Shown one piece after another: positions 55,890-64,000 of a stretch of 64,000 bases of DNA. The stretch is from contig NZ_FOWP01000005.1 of NCBI RefSeq assembly GCF_900115475.1, positions 186,001 to 250,000 on the forward strand. The letters run 5' to 3'. The notes beneath the pieces are model-generated. The model was given only the letters and a program-made list of their open reading frames with translations, made no database searches and was not told the DNA's origin. The position numbers and the translations under genes are program-made. Each line of letters begins with the position of its first letter. The stretch's first letter is position 1. Source of the DNA: Ectopseudomonas composti (GTDB taxonomy: Bacteria; Pseudomonadota; Gammaproteobacteria; Pseudomonadales; Pseudomonadaceae).

Positions 55890-56087
55890 TCAGTGGGTAA
55901 TGGCCCAGGCAGGCCAGGGGTCTTGCGCGTTGCTCGGGTCCGCAGGCTGGGGTGCGCTGCCCGTGGGCGGCTCCAGCTCGGCGGTGTGGTGGCTTGCGTA
56001 CAGGGTCTGGCCAATCGACATGACGCTGGTGAGCGTCAGGCTGAGCAGAAGCAGCAAGGTGGCGAGCACCAGAGCGACTATCCACAT
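55890..56087 (-). CDS. Small single-pass membrane protein, hypothetical
   Basis: ATG 56087 is preferred because CAGGAG lies 8 bases before it, giving 65 residues; ATG 56135 would add a basic leader. The N-terminus is a membrane helix ([19 protein letters not shown]) and the tail is Pro/Ala-rich. It is 19 bases upstream of the DUF1328 gene and probably in the same transcript. Confidence 0.6.
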   Translation of the reverse strand: MWIVALVLATLLLLLSLTLTSVMSIGQTLYASHHTAELEPPTGSAPQPADPSNAQDPWPAWAITH

Positions 56088-56460
56088 GGCGGTTCTCCTG
56101 TTGCGCGTAAGACGGATAACTCGGGTTCGTGGCATATCCGTCTGTTCCTTTTCTTGCATCGCAACCGGCGCATGGTCGGTTGCCTACCAAGAACATTGCA
56201 GCGCCCGTGCCAGACTTTTAATTTATGTAAAGTCTTTTAAAATCATTGACTTATGTTTTGTTGATGGTGGTTAGAGGCAGGCATACTGCCCGAGTGGGGC
56301 TTGCCTGGTCGTGCGTTTTGCCCGACAGGGCCGGTACCGCGGGTCTTTGCCGCCTGCCAGAGTGGTCGCCCGTCGACTGCACAGTCGGTATACTCGCTGC
56401 GCCCGTGTGCCATGCGGGTTCCGCGCCCAGAACAACAACCGCGCCGCGAGTCTTGAATCC
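56088..56460. other. 373-base intergenic region before the thioesterase gene
   Basis: It holds the upstream region of the two small membrane genes on the minus strand and of the thioesterase gene on the plus strand. A short AT-rich patch at 56212-56265 includes the dyad AGACTTT/AAAGTCT (56212-56235). A minus-strand ORF at 56251-56496 has no features of a real gene. I see no RNA gene. Confidence 0.6.
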
Positions 56461-56865
56461 ATGAACGACTACGAACAGGAAGACCCGATTCCCCAAGGTG
56501 ATCTCGCCCTGCAGATCACTGCGTTGCCGCGCGAGACCAATGGTTTCGGTGATATCTACGGCGGCTGGCTGGTCTCGCAGATGGACCTCGCCGGGACGGC
56601 GATGGCGAGCAAGGTCGCGGGTGGGCGTGTGGCGACCGTAGCCATCGATCGCATGGCCTTCCTGGTGCCGGTGGCGGTGGGTGCGCAGCTCTCGTTCTAC
56701 ACCCAGGCGCTGGAGATCGGCCGCAGTTCGATTCAGATGATGGTCGAGGTGTGGAGCGACGATCCGCTGTCCAACGAGTGGCGCAAGGTCACCGAAGCGG
56801 TGTTCGTGTTCGTTGCCATCGATGGCAGTGGCCGTACCCGTCCGGTCCCGCCGCGTCGCGGCTGA
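56461..56865 (+). CDS. Acyl-CoA thioesterase, YciA type (hotdog fold)
   Basis: The 134-residue protein has the hotdog thioesterase pattern: TNGFGDIYGGWLVSQMDLAGT (HGD-type motif with GDIYGGWL), VATVAIDRMAFLVPVAVGAQLSF and VTEAVFVFVAID. It hydrolyses acyl-CoAs in the cytosol. The terminator at 56889 follows directly. Confidence 0.9.
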   Translation: MNDYEQEDPIPQGDLALQITALPRETNGFGDIYGGWLVSQMDLAGTAMASKVAGGRVATVAIDRMAFLVPVAVGAQLSFYTQALEIGRSSIQMMVEVWSDDPLSNEWRKVTEAVFVFVAIDGSGRTRPVPPRRG

Positions 56866-56888
56866 CGCGCCGCCTGAATTGCAGTAAC

Positions 56889-56922
56889 GAAAACGCCGGC
56901 TAGAAGCCGGCGTTTCGTTTTT
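56889..56922 (+). terminator. Rho-independent terminator between yciA-type gene and TRAP gene
   Basis: AAACGCCGGCT and AGCCGGCGTTT form a perfect stem with a three-base loop, followed by CGTTTTT. The A run before it makes it usable for both convergent genes. Confidence 0.9.
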
Positions 56923-56933
56923 GCCCTGAGCGA

Positions 56934-58034
56934 TCAGCCGCGGATGTTGTAGATGTCCTTCTCGTTGCTTTCCGCGTATTCGTACAGGCGCTTGAGATAG
57001 GCCTTCTGGTGTTCCCAGACCTTGCTCGCAGCCGGATCAGCCGCTGCGCTGGCATCGACCACCTCGGCAGCCACTTCCTTCAGGCGCGCCAGGACTTCGT
57101 CCGGCAGGCGGCGGACTTCCACGCCGTCGGCCTTTAGCTGCTCCATGGCTTCCATGTTCTTGGCGTTGTAATCGTCGAGCATGTCGCCGTTGACGTCGCG
57201 AGCTGCGGCGCGAACGATAGCTTGCAGGTCTGGCGGCAGGGTTTCCCAGGCCTTGATGTTGACGTCCAGCTCGAACAGAACGCTCGGCTCCTGCCAGCCC
57301 GGGGTGTAGTAGTACTTGGCTGCCTTGTGCAGGCCGAGAGCCAGATCGTTGTATGGGCCGATCCACTCGGTGGCGTCGATGGCGCCGGTCTGCATGGCGG
57401 TGAAGATTTCACCGGCCGGCATGTTGACCACGGTACCGCCCATCTTGGTCAGCACTTCGCCGCCCAGGCCAGGAGTACGCATCTTCAGACCTTTGAAGTC
57501 CTCGACCGAGTTCATTTCCTTGTTGAACCAGCCGGCAGTCTGTACGCCGGTGTTACCACAGGCCATCGGCAGTACGCCGAACGGCTTGTAGACTTCTTCC
57601 CAGAGCTGCTGACCACCGCCACGGTGCAGCCAGGCGTTCATTTCCTGGGCATTCGGGCCGAACGGCGAGGCGCAGAAGAACTGTGCCGCCGGGACCTTGC
57701 CTTTCCAGTAGTACGGCGCACCGTGACCCATCTCGGCGGTGCCGCGAGAGACTGCATCGAATACTTCCAGTGCCGGTACCAGTTCACCGGCTGCGTACAC
57801 CTTGACCTTCAGGCGGCCGTTACTCATTTCATCGACCAGCTTGGCGAAGCGCTCGGCCCCCACGCCGACGCCCGGGAAGTTTTTCGGCCAGGAGGTGACC
57901 ATCTTCCAGTTGAAGGTCTGAGAACTCGAACCCTCTTGAGGTGCTGCGGCGCTCTTGGCCTCTTCTTTACAGCCAGCCAGTGCGGTTGCTGCAAGGCCTA
58001 CGCCCGCTGCGGCGAGTATGTCGCGACGTTTCAT
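56934..58034 (-). CDS. TRAP transporter substrate-binding protein (TakP/lactate-type DctP)
   Basis: The 366-residue protein begins MKRRDILAAAGVGLAATALAGC, a Tat-like RR motif with a lipobox at Cys22. Family motifs include MGHGAPYYWKGKVPAAQFF, ACGNTGVQTAGWFNKEM, LKMRTPGLGGEVLTKMGG with the carboxylate-binding Arg, and DATEWIGPYNDLALGL. These fit the branch binding alpha-keto acids or lactate. It is divergent from the genes for its membrane partners, 244 bases away. Confidence 0.92.
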   Translation of the reverse strand: MKRRDILAAAGVGLAATALAGCKEEAKSAAAPQEGSSSQTFNWKMVTSWPKNFPGVGVGAERFAKLVDEMSNGRLKVKVYAAGELVPALEVFDAVSRGTAEMGHGAPYYWKGKVPAAQFFCASPFGPNAQEMNAWLHRGGGQQLWEEVYKPFGVLPMACGNTGVQTAGWFNKEMNSVEDFKGLKMRTPGLGGEVLTKMGGTVVNMPAGEIFTAMQTGAIDATEWIGPYNDLALGLHKAAKYYYTPGWQEPSVLFELDVNIKAWETLPPDLQAIVRAAARDVNGDMLDDYNAKNMEAMEQLKADGVEVRRLPDEVLARLKEVAAEVVDASAAADPAASKVWEHQKAYLKRLYEYAESNEKDIYNIRG

Positions 58035-58278
58035 GCAATGCTCCTTCTTGTTGTATTGGTCTTACCACGGGATCGCCGAAGGTAGACCGGGCGTGAATAA
58101 CATAGGGGGTCGTGACCTACAAGCCTAGCTACTACGACTAAAGTTGTACGGGCATTGCTGCATTACCGGTAGCCTGCCTAGAATCGCCGGCCTGCGGCCC
58201 ACAAGGACGCGGGCGGCGTGACATGCAGCCAACCGGCTTGCTGTCCTGTCTCCTACTCATAACGATAAAGGACTCACT

Positions 58279-58824
58279 ATGTCCGACAAGCCTTCATTTC
58301 CCCTCGCTCTTGCATATCTGATCGATGCACTGAACAGCTGGTTCGGCAAGGCCTGCGCCTGGCTGACGGTATTCCTGGTGATCGGTACTGCCATCGTCGT
58401 GGTACTGCGTTACGGTTTCGGTATCGGCGCAACCGCCCTGCAGGAAGCGGTGCTTTACGCTCATGCGCTGGTCTTCATGGGCGCTGCAGCCTGGGTACTG
58501 CAACGCAACGGCCATGTACGCGTGGACATCTTCTACCAGAAGTTCAGCGGCCGCCGTCAGGCGCTGGTGGAGATCTTCGGTAATCTGCTGTTCCTGCTGC
58601 CGGTGACACTGTTCCTCGGCTGGGCCAGCTGGGACTATGTCAGCAACGCCTGGGCGACGTTCGAAGCGTCCAGCGAATCTGGCGGCCTCAAGTTCGTCTA
58701 CCTGCAGAAAAGCATCATCCTGGTACTGGTCGTCAGCCTGGTACTGCAAGGTATTTCCAATCTGATCAAGGCGCTCTACATCTTCAGCGGTCGCCTGCCG
58801 GCTCCGGAGGTGAAACATGGCTGA
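58279..58824 (+). CDS. TRAP transporter small membrane subunit DctQ
   Basis: The 181-residue protein has four membrane segments and the DctQ motif EAVLYAHALVFMGAAAWVLQRNGHVRVDIFY. It forms the membrane complex with the large subunit. Its end overlaps the start of dctM by 8 bases. Confidence 0.92.
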   Translation: MSDKPSFPLALAYLIDALNSWFGKACAWLTVFLVIGTAIVVVLRYGFGIGATALQEAVLYAHALVFMGAAAWVLQRNGHVRVDIFYQKFSGRRQALVEIFGNLLFLLPVTLFLGWASWDYVSNAWATFEASSESGGLKFVYLQKSIILVLVVSLVLQGISNLIKALYIFSGRLPAPEVKHG

Positions 58825-60193
58825 GTTGATGGCGATTCTGCTGTTCGTCAGTATTTGCGTGGCCTTGATGGCCGGCTTCCCGGTAGCGTTCACCCTGGCC
58901 GGCGTTTCCCTGCTGTTCGCCGGTATCGGCGTGCTCACTGGCACCTTCGACCCCGGTTACCTCAGTGCCCTGCCGAATCGTCTGTTCGGCATCATGAACA
59001 ACCAGACCATGCTCGCCGTGCCGCTGTTCGTGTTCATGGGGGTGATGCTGGAGCGTTCACGGGTTGCCGAAGACCTGCTCGAGTCGATGTCGCGTCTGTT
59101 CGGCACCCTGCGTGGCGGTCTGGCGATTTCCGTGTGCGTGGTCGGCGCGCTGCTGGCCGCCTCCACCGGTATCGTTGGTGCCACCGTGGTGACCATGGGC
59201 TTGCTGGCGCTGCCGACCATGCTGCGTCGCGGCTATGACCCGGCCATTTCCACCGGCACTCTCGCCGCCACCGGTACACTGGGGCAGATCATTCCACCTT
59301 CGATCGTGCTGGTGCTGCTGGGTGACGTGATGTCCAGCGCCTATCAGCAGGCGCAGTTGAAGATGGGCATCTTCTCGCCGAAGACCGTTTCGGTCGGCGA
59401 CCTGTTCGTCGGCGCTCTGCTGCCCGGCCTGTTGCTGGTTGGTCTGTACATTGCCTATATCATCGCCGTCGCGATCTTCCAGCCGAAGAAGCTGCCGGCG
59501 CTGCCGCAGGAAGAGCTGGGGCCGATCGAATGGGGCAAGCTGGGCAAGGCACTGATTCCACCGTTGATCCTGATCGGCGCCGTGCTGGGCTCGATCCTTG
59601 CCGGCTACGCTACGCCGACCGAGGCCGCCGCGTTGGGTGCTGTGGGCGCCATGCTGCTGGCTTTCAGCAAAGGCAAGCTGAACTTCGGTCAGCTCAAGGA
59701 AGTGGCGTACGGCACCACCGAAATCAGCGCCATGGTTTTCATGATCCTGATCGGTGCTTCGCTGTTCTCCCTGGTGTTCCGCGGCTTCGGTGGTGAGGTT
59801 CTGATCGAGGACGTGTTCGCGCAACTGCCAGGTGGTGTGCTCGGCGCGTTCTTCCTGGTGATGGTGGTTATCTTCCTGCTCGGCTTCATCCTCGACTTCA
59901 TCGAGATCACCTTCGTGGTGGTACCGATCGTAGGTCCGGTGCTGCTGGCAATGGGGCTCGACCCGATCTGGCTGGGCGTGATGATCGCGCTGAATCTGCA
60001 GACGTCCTTCCTTACTCCGCCATTTGGTTTCGCGCTGTTCTACCTGCGCGGCGTGACGCCGGCGAGTATTCCCACCAGCACCATCTACAAGGGTGTGGTG
60101 CCGTTCATCCTGATCCAGATTCTGCTGCTGGTGATCGCCTATATCTTCCCTGGCCTGATCACCTGGTTGCCGGAGCAGGTCTACGGCAAATAA
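58817..60193 (+). CDS. TRAP transporter large membrane subunit DctM
   Basis: The 458-residue protein has about 12 membrane segments and DctM motifs: FPVAFTLAGVSLLFAGIGV, TMLAVPLFVFMGVMLERS, GIVGATVVTMGLLALPTMLRRGYDPAISTGTLAATGTLGQIIPPS in consecutive blocks, and LQTSFLTPPFGFALFYLRGV. It carries out sodium-driven uptake using the DctP protein at 56934-58034. Confidence 0.94.
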   Translation: MAELMAILLFVSICVALMAGFPVAFTLAGVSLLFAGIGVLTGTFDPGYLSALPNRLFGIMNNQTMLAVPLFVFMGVMLERSRVAEDLLESMSRLFGTLRGGLAISVCVVGALLAASTGIVGATVVTMGLLALPTMLRRGYDPAISTGTLAATGTLGQIIPPSIVLVLLGDVMSSAYQQAQLKMGIFSPKTVSVGDLFVGALLPGLLLVGLYIAYIIAVAIFQPKKLPALPQEELGPIEWGKLGKALIPPLILIGAVLGSILAGYATPTEAAALGAVGAMLLAFSKGKLNFGQLKEVAYGTTEISAMVFMILIGASLFSLVFRGFGGEVLIEDVFAQLPGGVLGAFFLVMVVIFLLGFILDFIEITFVVVPIVGPVLLAMGLDPIWLGVMIALNLQTSFLTPPFGFALFYLRGVTPASIPTSTIYKGVVPFILIQILLLVIAYIFPGLITWLPEQVYGK

Positions 60194-60208
60194 GGAAACT
60201 CTGAAAAA

Positions 60209-60286
60209 GCCCCACACCGTCACTCCCGCGAAGGCGGAAGTGACGGTGTGGGGGGCCCGCCTGCGCGGGAATGACGACTATTTCAG
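60209..60286. repeat. REP-like element with CACACCGTCAC arms
   Basis: CACACCGTCAC (60213-60223) and GTGACGGTGTG (60240-60250) are perfectly inverted around CCCGCGAAGGCGG. The outer end, AATGACGACTATTTCAGA, is identical to the end of the element at 10855-10990. Confidence 0.75.
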
Positions 60287-60317
60287 ACCATCCCTGAGTG
60301 TCGTTGGCCCGGTTTGG

Positions 60318-60354
60318 CAAAACGCCCGTCCTCGTGATGGGCGTTTTGCTTTTT
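60318..60354 (+). terminator. Rho-independent terminator after dctM
   Basis: CAAAACGCCC (60318-60327) pairs perfectly with GGGCGTTTTG (60339-60348) and is followed by CTTTTT. Confidence 0.88.
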
Positions 60355-60397
60355 GCGTTGTCACACTATTGGTCATCTATCTCAACGAGAGGTCGTC

Positions 60398-61300
60398 ATG
60401 AGCACCGCCCAAGTCGAACGCGTGGAACTGGATCAACTGACTTGCTGGCGCATCCGCGCTGCTGGCAGCGAACTGCTGGTGGCTCAGCAGGGCGCGCAGA
60501 TTCTCAGTTACCAGCAGGGCGAACAGCCGCCGCTGATCTGGCTGAGCCCGCAGGCTACCTACCAACGTGGGCAGAGCGTACGCGGCGGTGTGCCGCTGTG
60601 CTGGCCCTGGTTCGGTGACCTGCGCCGCAATCCGCAGGCGGTGCAGGCGCACTATCACCTCGAGCAGGCGCCGGCCCATGGCCTTGTGCGTGCGTTGGAC
60701 TGGGAGCTGCTGGGCATCGACGAAGAGGACGACGCCGTCACTCTGCGTTTTGCCTACGACACGCGTAATCAGCCGCTGGAGGGCTGGCCCAGGGATGTCG
60801 GCCTGACCTTCGTGGTGCGCCTGGCGGACGACCTCGGCATGAGCCTGGAAACCCACAATCGCGGCATGGAGCCGCTGACCCAGAGTCAGGCGCTGCACAG
60901 CTATTTCGCCGTCAGCGACGTACACCAGGTCAGCGTTGAGGGGCTACAGGCCTGCCGCTACATCGACACCCTGCAGGACTGGCAAGAGCTGCGTCAGCAG
61001 GACACGCTGGGGTTCAGTGCCGAGACCGATCGCATCTACTTCGATACTCCGGCGCGACTGAGTATCGTCGATCCGGGCTGGGGCCGGCGCATCCACCTGG
61101 ATGCCCGTGGTTCACGCTCGGCGGTGCTGTGGAATCCCTGGATCGACAAGGCCAAGCGCCTCTCGCAATTTCCTGACGACGCCTGGCAGAACATGCTCTG
61201 TATCGAGACGGCCAACGTGCTGGAGGACGTCGTGCAGCTGAAAACCGACGAACGGCATCGTTTGGAGCTGCGTGTGTCCAGCGAGCCATTCCTGGGCTGA
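60398..61300 (+). CDS. D-hexose-6-phosphate mutarotase (YeaD family)
   Basis: From ATG 60398 the protein has 300 residues of galactose-mutarotase-like fold: GAQILSYQQGEQPPLIWLSP, VRGGVPLCWPWFGD, PAHGLVRALDWELLG with the key His, and LHSYFAVSDV. It interconverts anomers of glucose-6-phosphate-type sugars. In many Pseudomonas it follows sugar-use genes; here it stands alone. Confidence 0.92.
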   Translation: MSTAQVERVELDQLTCWRIRAAGSELLVAQQGAQILSYQQGEQPPLIWLSPQATYQRGQSVRGGVPLCWPWFGDLRRNPQAVQAHYHLEQAPAHGLVRALDWELLGIDEEDDAVTLRFAYDTRNQPLEGWPRDVGLTFVVRLADDLGMSLETHNRGMEPLTQSQALHSYFAVSDVHQVSVEGLQACRYIDTLQDWQELRQQDTLGFSAETDRIYFDTPARLSIVDPGWGRRIHLDARGSRSAVLWNPWIDKAKRLSQFPDDAWQNMLCIETANVLEDVVQLKTDERHRLELRVSSEPFLG

Positions 61301-61734
61301 TGGAAGCTGTTCTGGCTGGTTGCCATGGCATAAAGCTATCGCCGTGAACAGCGGCCAGCATCACAAAAAACAATATCAATACGCTACTAAGTGTGATGTG
61401 CCACTAATTTGCCAGTAAGTTATTTCTTACGAATATTGAAGAACTTATCTGAAGGGCAAAACATCGATTACAACTTGTTCGACGTGGAGGACAAATAACC
61501 GGTACGGTCGTTCCTGTAATAATTTGAAAGATGTCGACGAATGTTAGGTGCTTCACATTTCGAGCGGTTGCCCACCTTCGATCATGGGGCTAGGATGCCC
61601 GACTTATAAGGATCTTGCGCAAGTTGTTGCACAAACAACTGCGCAAAAAGTTGCGCACTGCGATATTTCTACATCGATTCTCGGGTCGTTTGAAATGTCG
61701 TGGAAGTTGCCCACTTTAATAGTCGAGTCATGGA
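61301..61734. other. 434-base AT-richer regulatory region before the T6SS cluster
   Basis: No gene is supported here. The base composition is clearly more AT-rich than the flanks. At 61615-61646 TTGCGCA-AGTTGTT and AAACAACT-GCGCAA form a near-perfect dyad with one bulged A, and a third TTGCGCA follows at 61651-61657. The tssA start is 77 bases further on. Confidence 0.7.
61615..61657 (+). promoter_or_regulatory. Dyad with three TTGCGCA half-sites upstream of tssA
   Basis: The first and second TTGCGCA copies are inverted around GTTGTTGCACAAACAAC; the third copy is direct. The size and symmetry suit a dimeric or tetrameric DNA-binding protein, or a leader hairpin. Which protein binds is unknown. 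Confidence 0.55.
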
Positions 61735-63297
61735 ATGACGTACTCCAGCAAGCTGACCGCGCATTATCTCAATTTGGCGAAGCTCCCTATTAATGAGGGG
61801 AACTTTGCCGGTGAGGATGTGCGTTATTCCAGCGAATATGAAATGCTGGAAACCGAATTGGGCAAGGCCTCGTCCCTGCATGAAACCGGTGCCATAGACT
61901 GGCAGAAGGTGCGCGAAGGCAGCGAGAACCTGCTGACCACTCAATCCAAGGATCTGCGCGCTGCCACTTGGCTGACCTGGGGTCTGTTCCAGCGTGAATC
62001 CTTCGCCGGCCTGCAGGCCGGCCTCAATCTGCTGCACTACCTCTGCGAACACCACTGGCACGAACTGCATCCGCGTAAGCCGCGAACCCGTGCTGCAGCC
62101 CTCAACTGGCTGCTGCCGCGTCTGGAGCAGGCGCTGGCCGAGCACGTACCGATCAGCGAGCAACTGCCACTGTTCCGCCGTCTGGCCGAGCATCTGCATG
62201 GCCTCGAGGCCAGCCTGTCGAGCCATCTCGGCGAGGACTCGCCGCTGCTGTTGCCGCTGTGCCGTCGCCTTGACGAGCAGATCAAGCGCGCCAGCCAGGG
62301 TCAGGCTGAGCCTGGCGCCGTGGGCGCCGCCATCGCTCAGGTCAAGCAGGTCGCTACCCAGATCATCACCGGCACCGGCCCCATCGAGAACGAGAAGGAC
62401 GCGCACAAGGCCCTGCGTACCCAGCAGGACGCCGCTCGCCCGTTGTGCGCCTGGTGGCTGAAGAACAAGGCCACCGATCTCAAGCCGTTGCGCCTGTCGC
62501 GCACCCTGCTGTGGCTGCCTATAGAGTCACTGCCCGAGCGCAACGCCGAACACATCACGGCCTTGCGCGGCCTGCCGGCCGACAAGCTGGCCTCCTACAA
62601 GGAACGCTTCGCTCAGGCCGCCTATGCTGACTTGCTCGCTGACCTAGAGGCCAGCATCGCCCGTGCGCCGTTCTGGCTCGACGGCCAGCGCCTGGTCTGG
62701 GAGTGCCTGCAGGAGCTCAAGGCCGAGCAAGCCATGCGCGAAGTGGAAATCCAGTTCGCCCTGTTTCTGCAACGAGTGCCGGGCCTCGACGAGCTGCGGT
62801 TTCATGACGGCATCCCTTTCGCCGACGCCGAAACCCGCGTCTGGATCGGCGCCCACGTACTGCCGCACCTGCAGGCGCCGGAAATCGAGAAGAAGCCTGC
62901 CGCCAGCGAGATGGGCGCCACGCCGCCCTGGGAAGAAGCCTTGCAGAAGGTGCTGCCCGGCCTGCGCAAGGACGGCCTGAAAGTCGCCGTGCAACAACTC
63001 AAGGAAGGCATGTCGCGCGCCCGTGGCGGTCGCGAACGCTTCTTCTGGCAACTGACCCTGGCTCGCCTGTGTTTCGCCGCGAAGAAGTACGACCTGGCCA
63101 AGACCCAGCTCGAATCGCTCGACCAGACGCTGCAGGCCTCCAGCCTCGGCGAGTGGGAACCCGATCTCGCCCTGGATGTGCTGCGCCTGCTGCACAACTG
63201 CTGCGAGCTCCTGCCGCAGAACCATGCGGTGCGCGACAGCAAGGACGAGATCTATCGCAGGTTGTGCCACCTCGACCTCGAGGTGGTGCTGGAGTAA
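61735..63297 (+). CDS. tssA: Type VI secretion protein TssA (long form with VasJ-like C-terminus)
   Basis: The 520-residue protein begins MTYSSKLTAHYLNLAKLPI and has the ImpA N-terminal domain (SKDLRAATWLTWGLFQRESFAGLQAGLNLLHYLCEHHWHELHP, about 70-112, in consecutive blocks). A long helical middle and a VasJ-type C-terminal domain (LPGLRKDGLKVAVQQLKEG; FFWQLTLARLCFAAKKYDLAKTQLESL) follow. TssA caps the baseplate and tail during assembly. The ribosome site is weak. tssB follows after 54 bases. Confidence 0.92.
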   Translation: MTYSSKLTAHYLNLAKLPINEGNFAGEDVRYSSEYEMLETELGKASSLHETGAIDWQKVREGSENLLTTQSKDLRAATWLTWGLFQRESFAGLQAGLNLLHYLCEHHWHELHPRKPRTRAAALNWLLPRLEQALAEHVPISEQLPLFRRLAEHLHGLEASLSSHLGEDSPLLLPLCRRLDEQIKRASQGQAEPGAVGAAIAQVKQVATQIITGTGPIENEKDAHKALRTQQDAARPLCAWWLKNKATDLKPLRLSRTLLWLPIESLPERNAEHITALRGLPADKLASYKERFAQAAYADLLADLEASIARAPFWLDGQRLVWECLQELKAEQAMREVEIQFALFLQRVPGLDELRFHDGIPFADAETRVWIGAHVLPHLQAPEIEKKPAASEMGATPPWEEALQKVLPGLRKDGLKVAVQQLKEGMSRARGGRERFFWQLTLARLCFAAKKYDLAKTQLESLDQTLQASSLGEWEPDLALDVLRLLHNCCELLPQNHAVRDSKDEIYRRLCHLDLEVVLE

Positions 63298-63351
63298 GGC
63301 GCCAACACGCCAATCAAGGCCTCCGGGCCATCAACGCAAAGGAGAACACCC

Positions 63352-63858
63352 ATGGCCAAAGAAGGCTCGGTAGCCCCCAAGGAACGCATCAACGTCACCT
63401 TCAAACCCGCCACCGGCGGTGCCCAGGAAGAGATCGAACTGCCGCTGAAACTCATGGTGCTCGGCGATTTCACCCAGCGTGCCGACGATCGCAAGATCGA
63501 AGACCGCAAGCCCATCAGCATCGACAAGAACAGCTTCGATGAAGTGTTGGCCAAGCAGGAGCTGAACTTGACCTTCGCCGTACCGAACCGCCTGCAGGAC
63601 GAGCAGGAAGGTGACGAGCTGGCCGTTCAGCTGAAGATCAACTCCATGAAGGACTTCAACCCGGCCAACCTGGTCGATCAGGTCCCTGAACTGAAGAAAC
63701 TGATGGAGCTGCGCGATGCCCTGGTCGCCCTGAAGGGCCCGCTGGGTAACGCCCCGGCCTTCCGCAAGGCCATCGAGAGCGTGCTCTCCGACGACGACTC
63801 GCGTGACCGCGTGCTCGGCGAACTGGGCCTGGCCGCCCAAGGCAAGCTCGATTCCTGA
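63352..63858 (+). CDS. tssB: Type VI secretion sheath subunit TssB
   Basis: The 168-residue protein matches TssB/VipA: MAKEGSVAPKERINVTFKPATGG, ELPLKLMVLGDFTQRADDRKIEDRKP and LMELRDALVALKGPLGNAPAFRKAI. It forms the contractile sheath with TssC. GGAG precedes the ATG. Confidence 0.96.
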   Translation: MAKEGSVAPKERINVTFKPATGGAQEEIELPLKLMVLGDFTQRADDRKIEDRKPISIDKNSFDEVLAKQELNLTFAVPNRLQDEQEGDELAVQLKINSMKDFNPANLVDQVPELKKLMELRDALVALKGPLGNAPAFRKAIESVLSDDDSRDRVLGELGLAAQGKLDS

Positions 63859-63883
63859 TTCTCACTGACAAGGACGCATATTC

Positions 63884-64000
63884 ATGAGCACGACTAGCGC
63901 AGCAGTAGAAGGCGGCCATAGCGCCGCTGAACTCGGCATCCTCGACCGCATCATCGCGGAAACCAAGCTGACTCCGGACGACGAAGCCTACGACATCGCC
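63884..64000 (+). CDS. tssC: Type VI secretion sheath subunit TssC, 5' part only
   Basis: The frame opens at ATG 63884 with AAGGA upstream and runs to the window edge (39 codons: MSTTSAAVEGGHSAAELG, ILDRIIAETKLTPDDEAYDIA). The position 25 bases after tssB and the N-terminal sequence fit TssC/VipB; the rest lies outside. Confidence 0.9.
   Translation, partial: MSTTSAAVEGGHSAAELGILDRIIAETKLTPDDEAYDIA

Noticed and set aside
61370..61400. Possible sigma-54 promoter before the T6SS cluster (GTGCCACTAATTTGCC)
   Set aside because: The GG of the -24 element is missing and the spacing does not fit the consensus.

Overview
The window is GC-rich and almost fully coded. It reads as the chromosome of a Pseudomonas, probably of the P. 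mendocina/oleovorans type (species is an inference). The run trkA-rsmB-fmt-def-LysM-dprA-tsaC-qor-hemF-aroE, followed by betC with its LysR regulator and by trpBA/trpI, is the gene order usually found near the replication origin in this genus. No rRNA, tRNA, CRISPR array, phage or insertion sequence was seen. Several families of short inverted (REP-like) repeats sit between genes.

Region by region. 1-8.8 kb holds ectoine/hydroxyectoine catabolism: the tail of a probable eutC, then doeA, doeB, doeX, and further on doeC and doeD. The two halves are separated by an orphan betaine/choline-type binding protein, an NlpC/P60 hydrolase, and a yhhQ queuosine-precursor transporter preceded by a convincing preQ1-I riboswitch. 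9-20.4 kb is the conserved core block. 20.4-25.6 kb is a choline-O-sulfate module: SulP transporter, orphan choline-type binding protein, choline sulfatase and divergent LysR gene. 25.7-35.5 kb contains a PBP7-type endopeptidase, a LysR/aldo-keto reductase/MDR/SDR redox group and three ion or anion transporters.

35.6-44.7 kb is the most unusual part. trpBA and its activator gene trpI, normally adjacent and divergent in Pseudomonas, are separated by about 6 kb. The intervening block encodes an amino-acid-type ABC importer, a DUF1989 protein and an XRE-cupin regulator. Its ATPase is fused in frame to a complete M20-type N-carbamoyl-amino-acid/allantoate amidohydrolase. It looks like a self-contained uptake-and-hydrolysis unit for an unidentified ureido or N-carbamoyl compound. 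Two palindromes lie in front of its first gene.

44.7-52.8 kb holds two convergent FecI-FecR-TonB-receptor systems for siderophore uptake; the first has a clear Fur box. 52.9-56.9 kb carries small genes (dodecin, lipoprotein, DUF1328, thioesterase) and a fused SpmA-SpmB-type membrane protein. 56.9-61.3 kb has a TRAP transporter whose binding-protein gene is divergent from its membrane genes, then a hexose-6-phosphate mutarotase. The window ends in the start of a type VI secretion cluster (tssA, tssB, partial tssC), preceded by a 434-base AT-richer region with a strong dyad.
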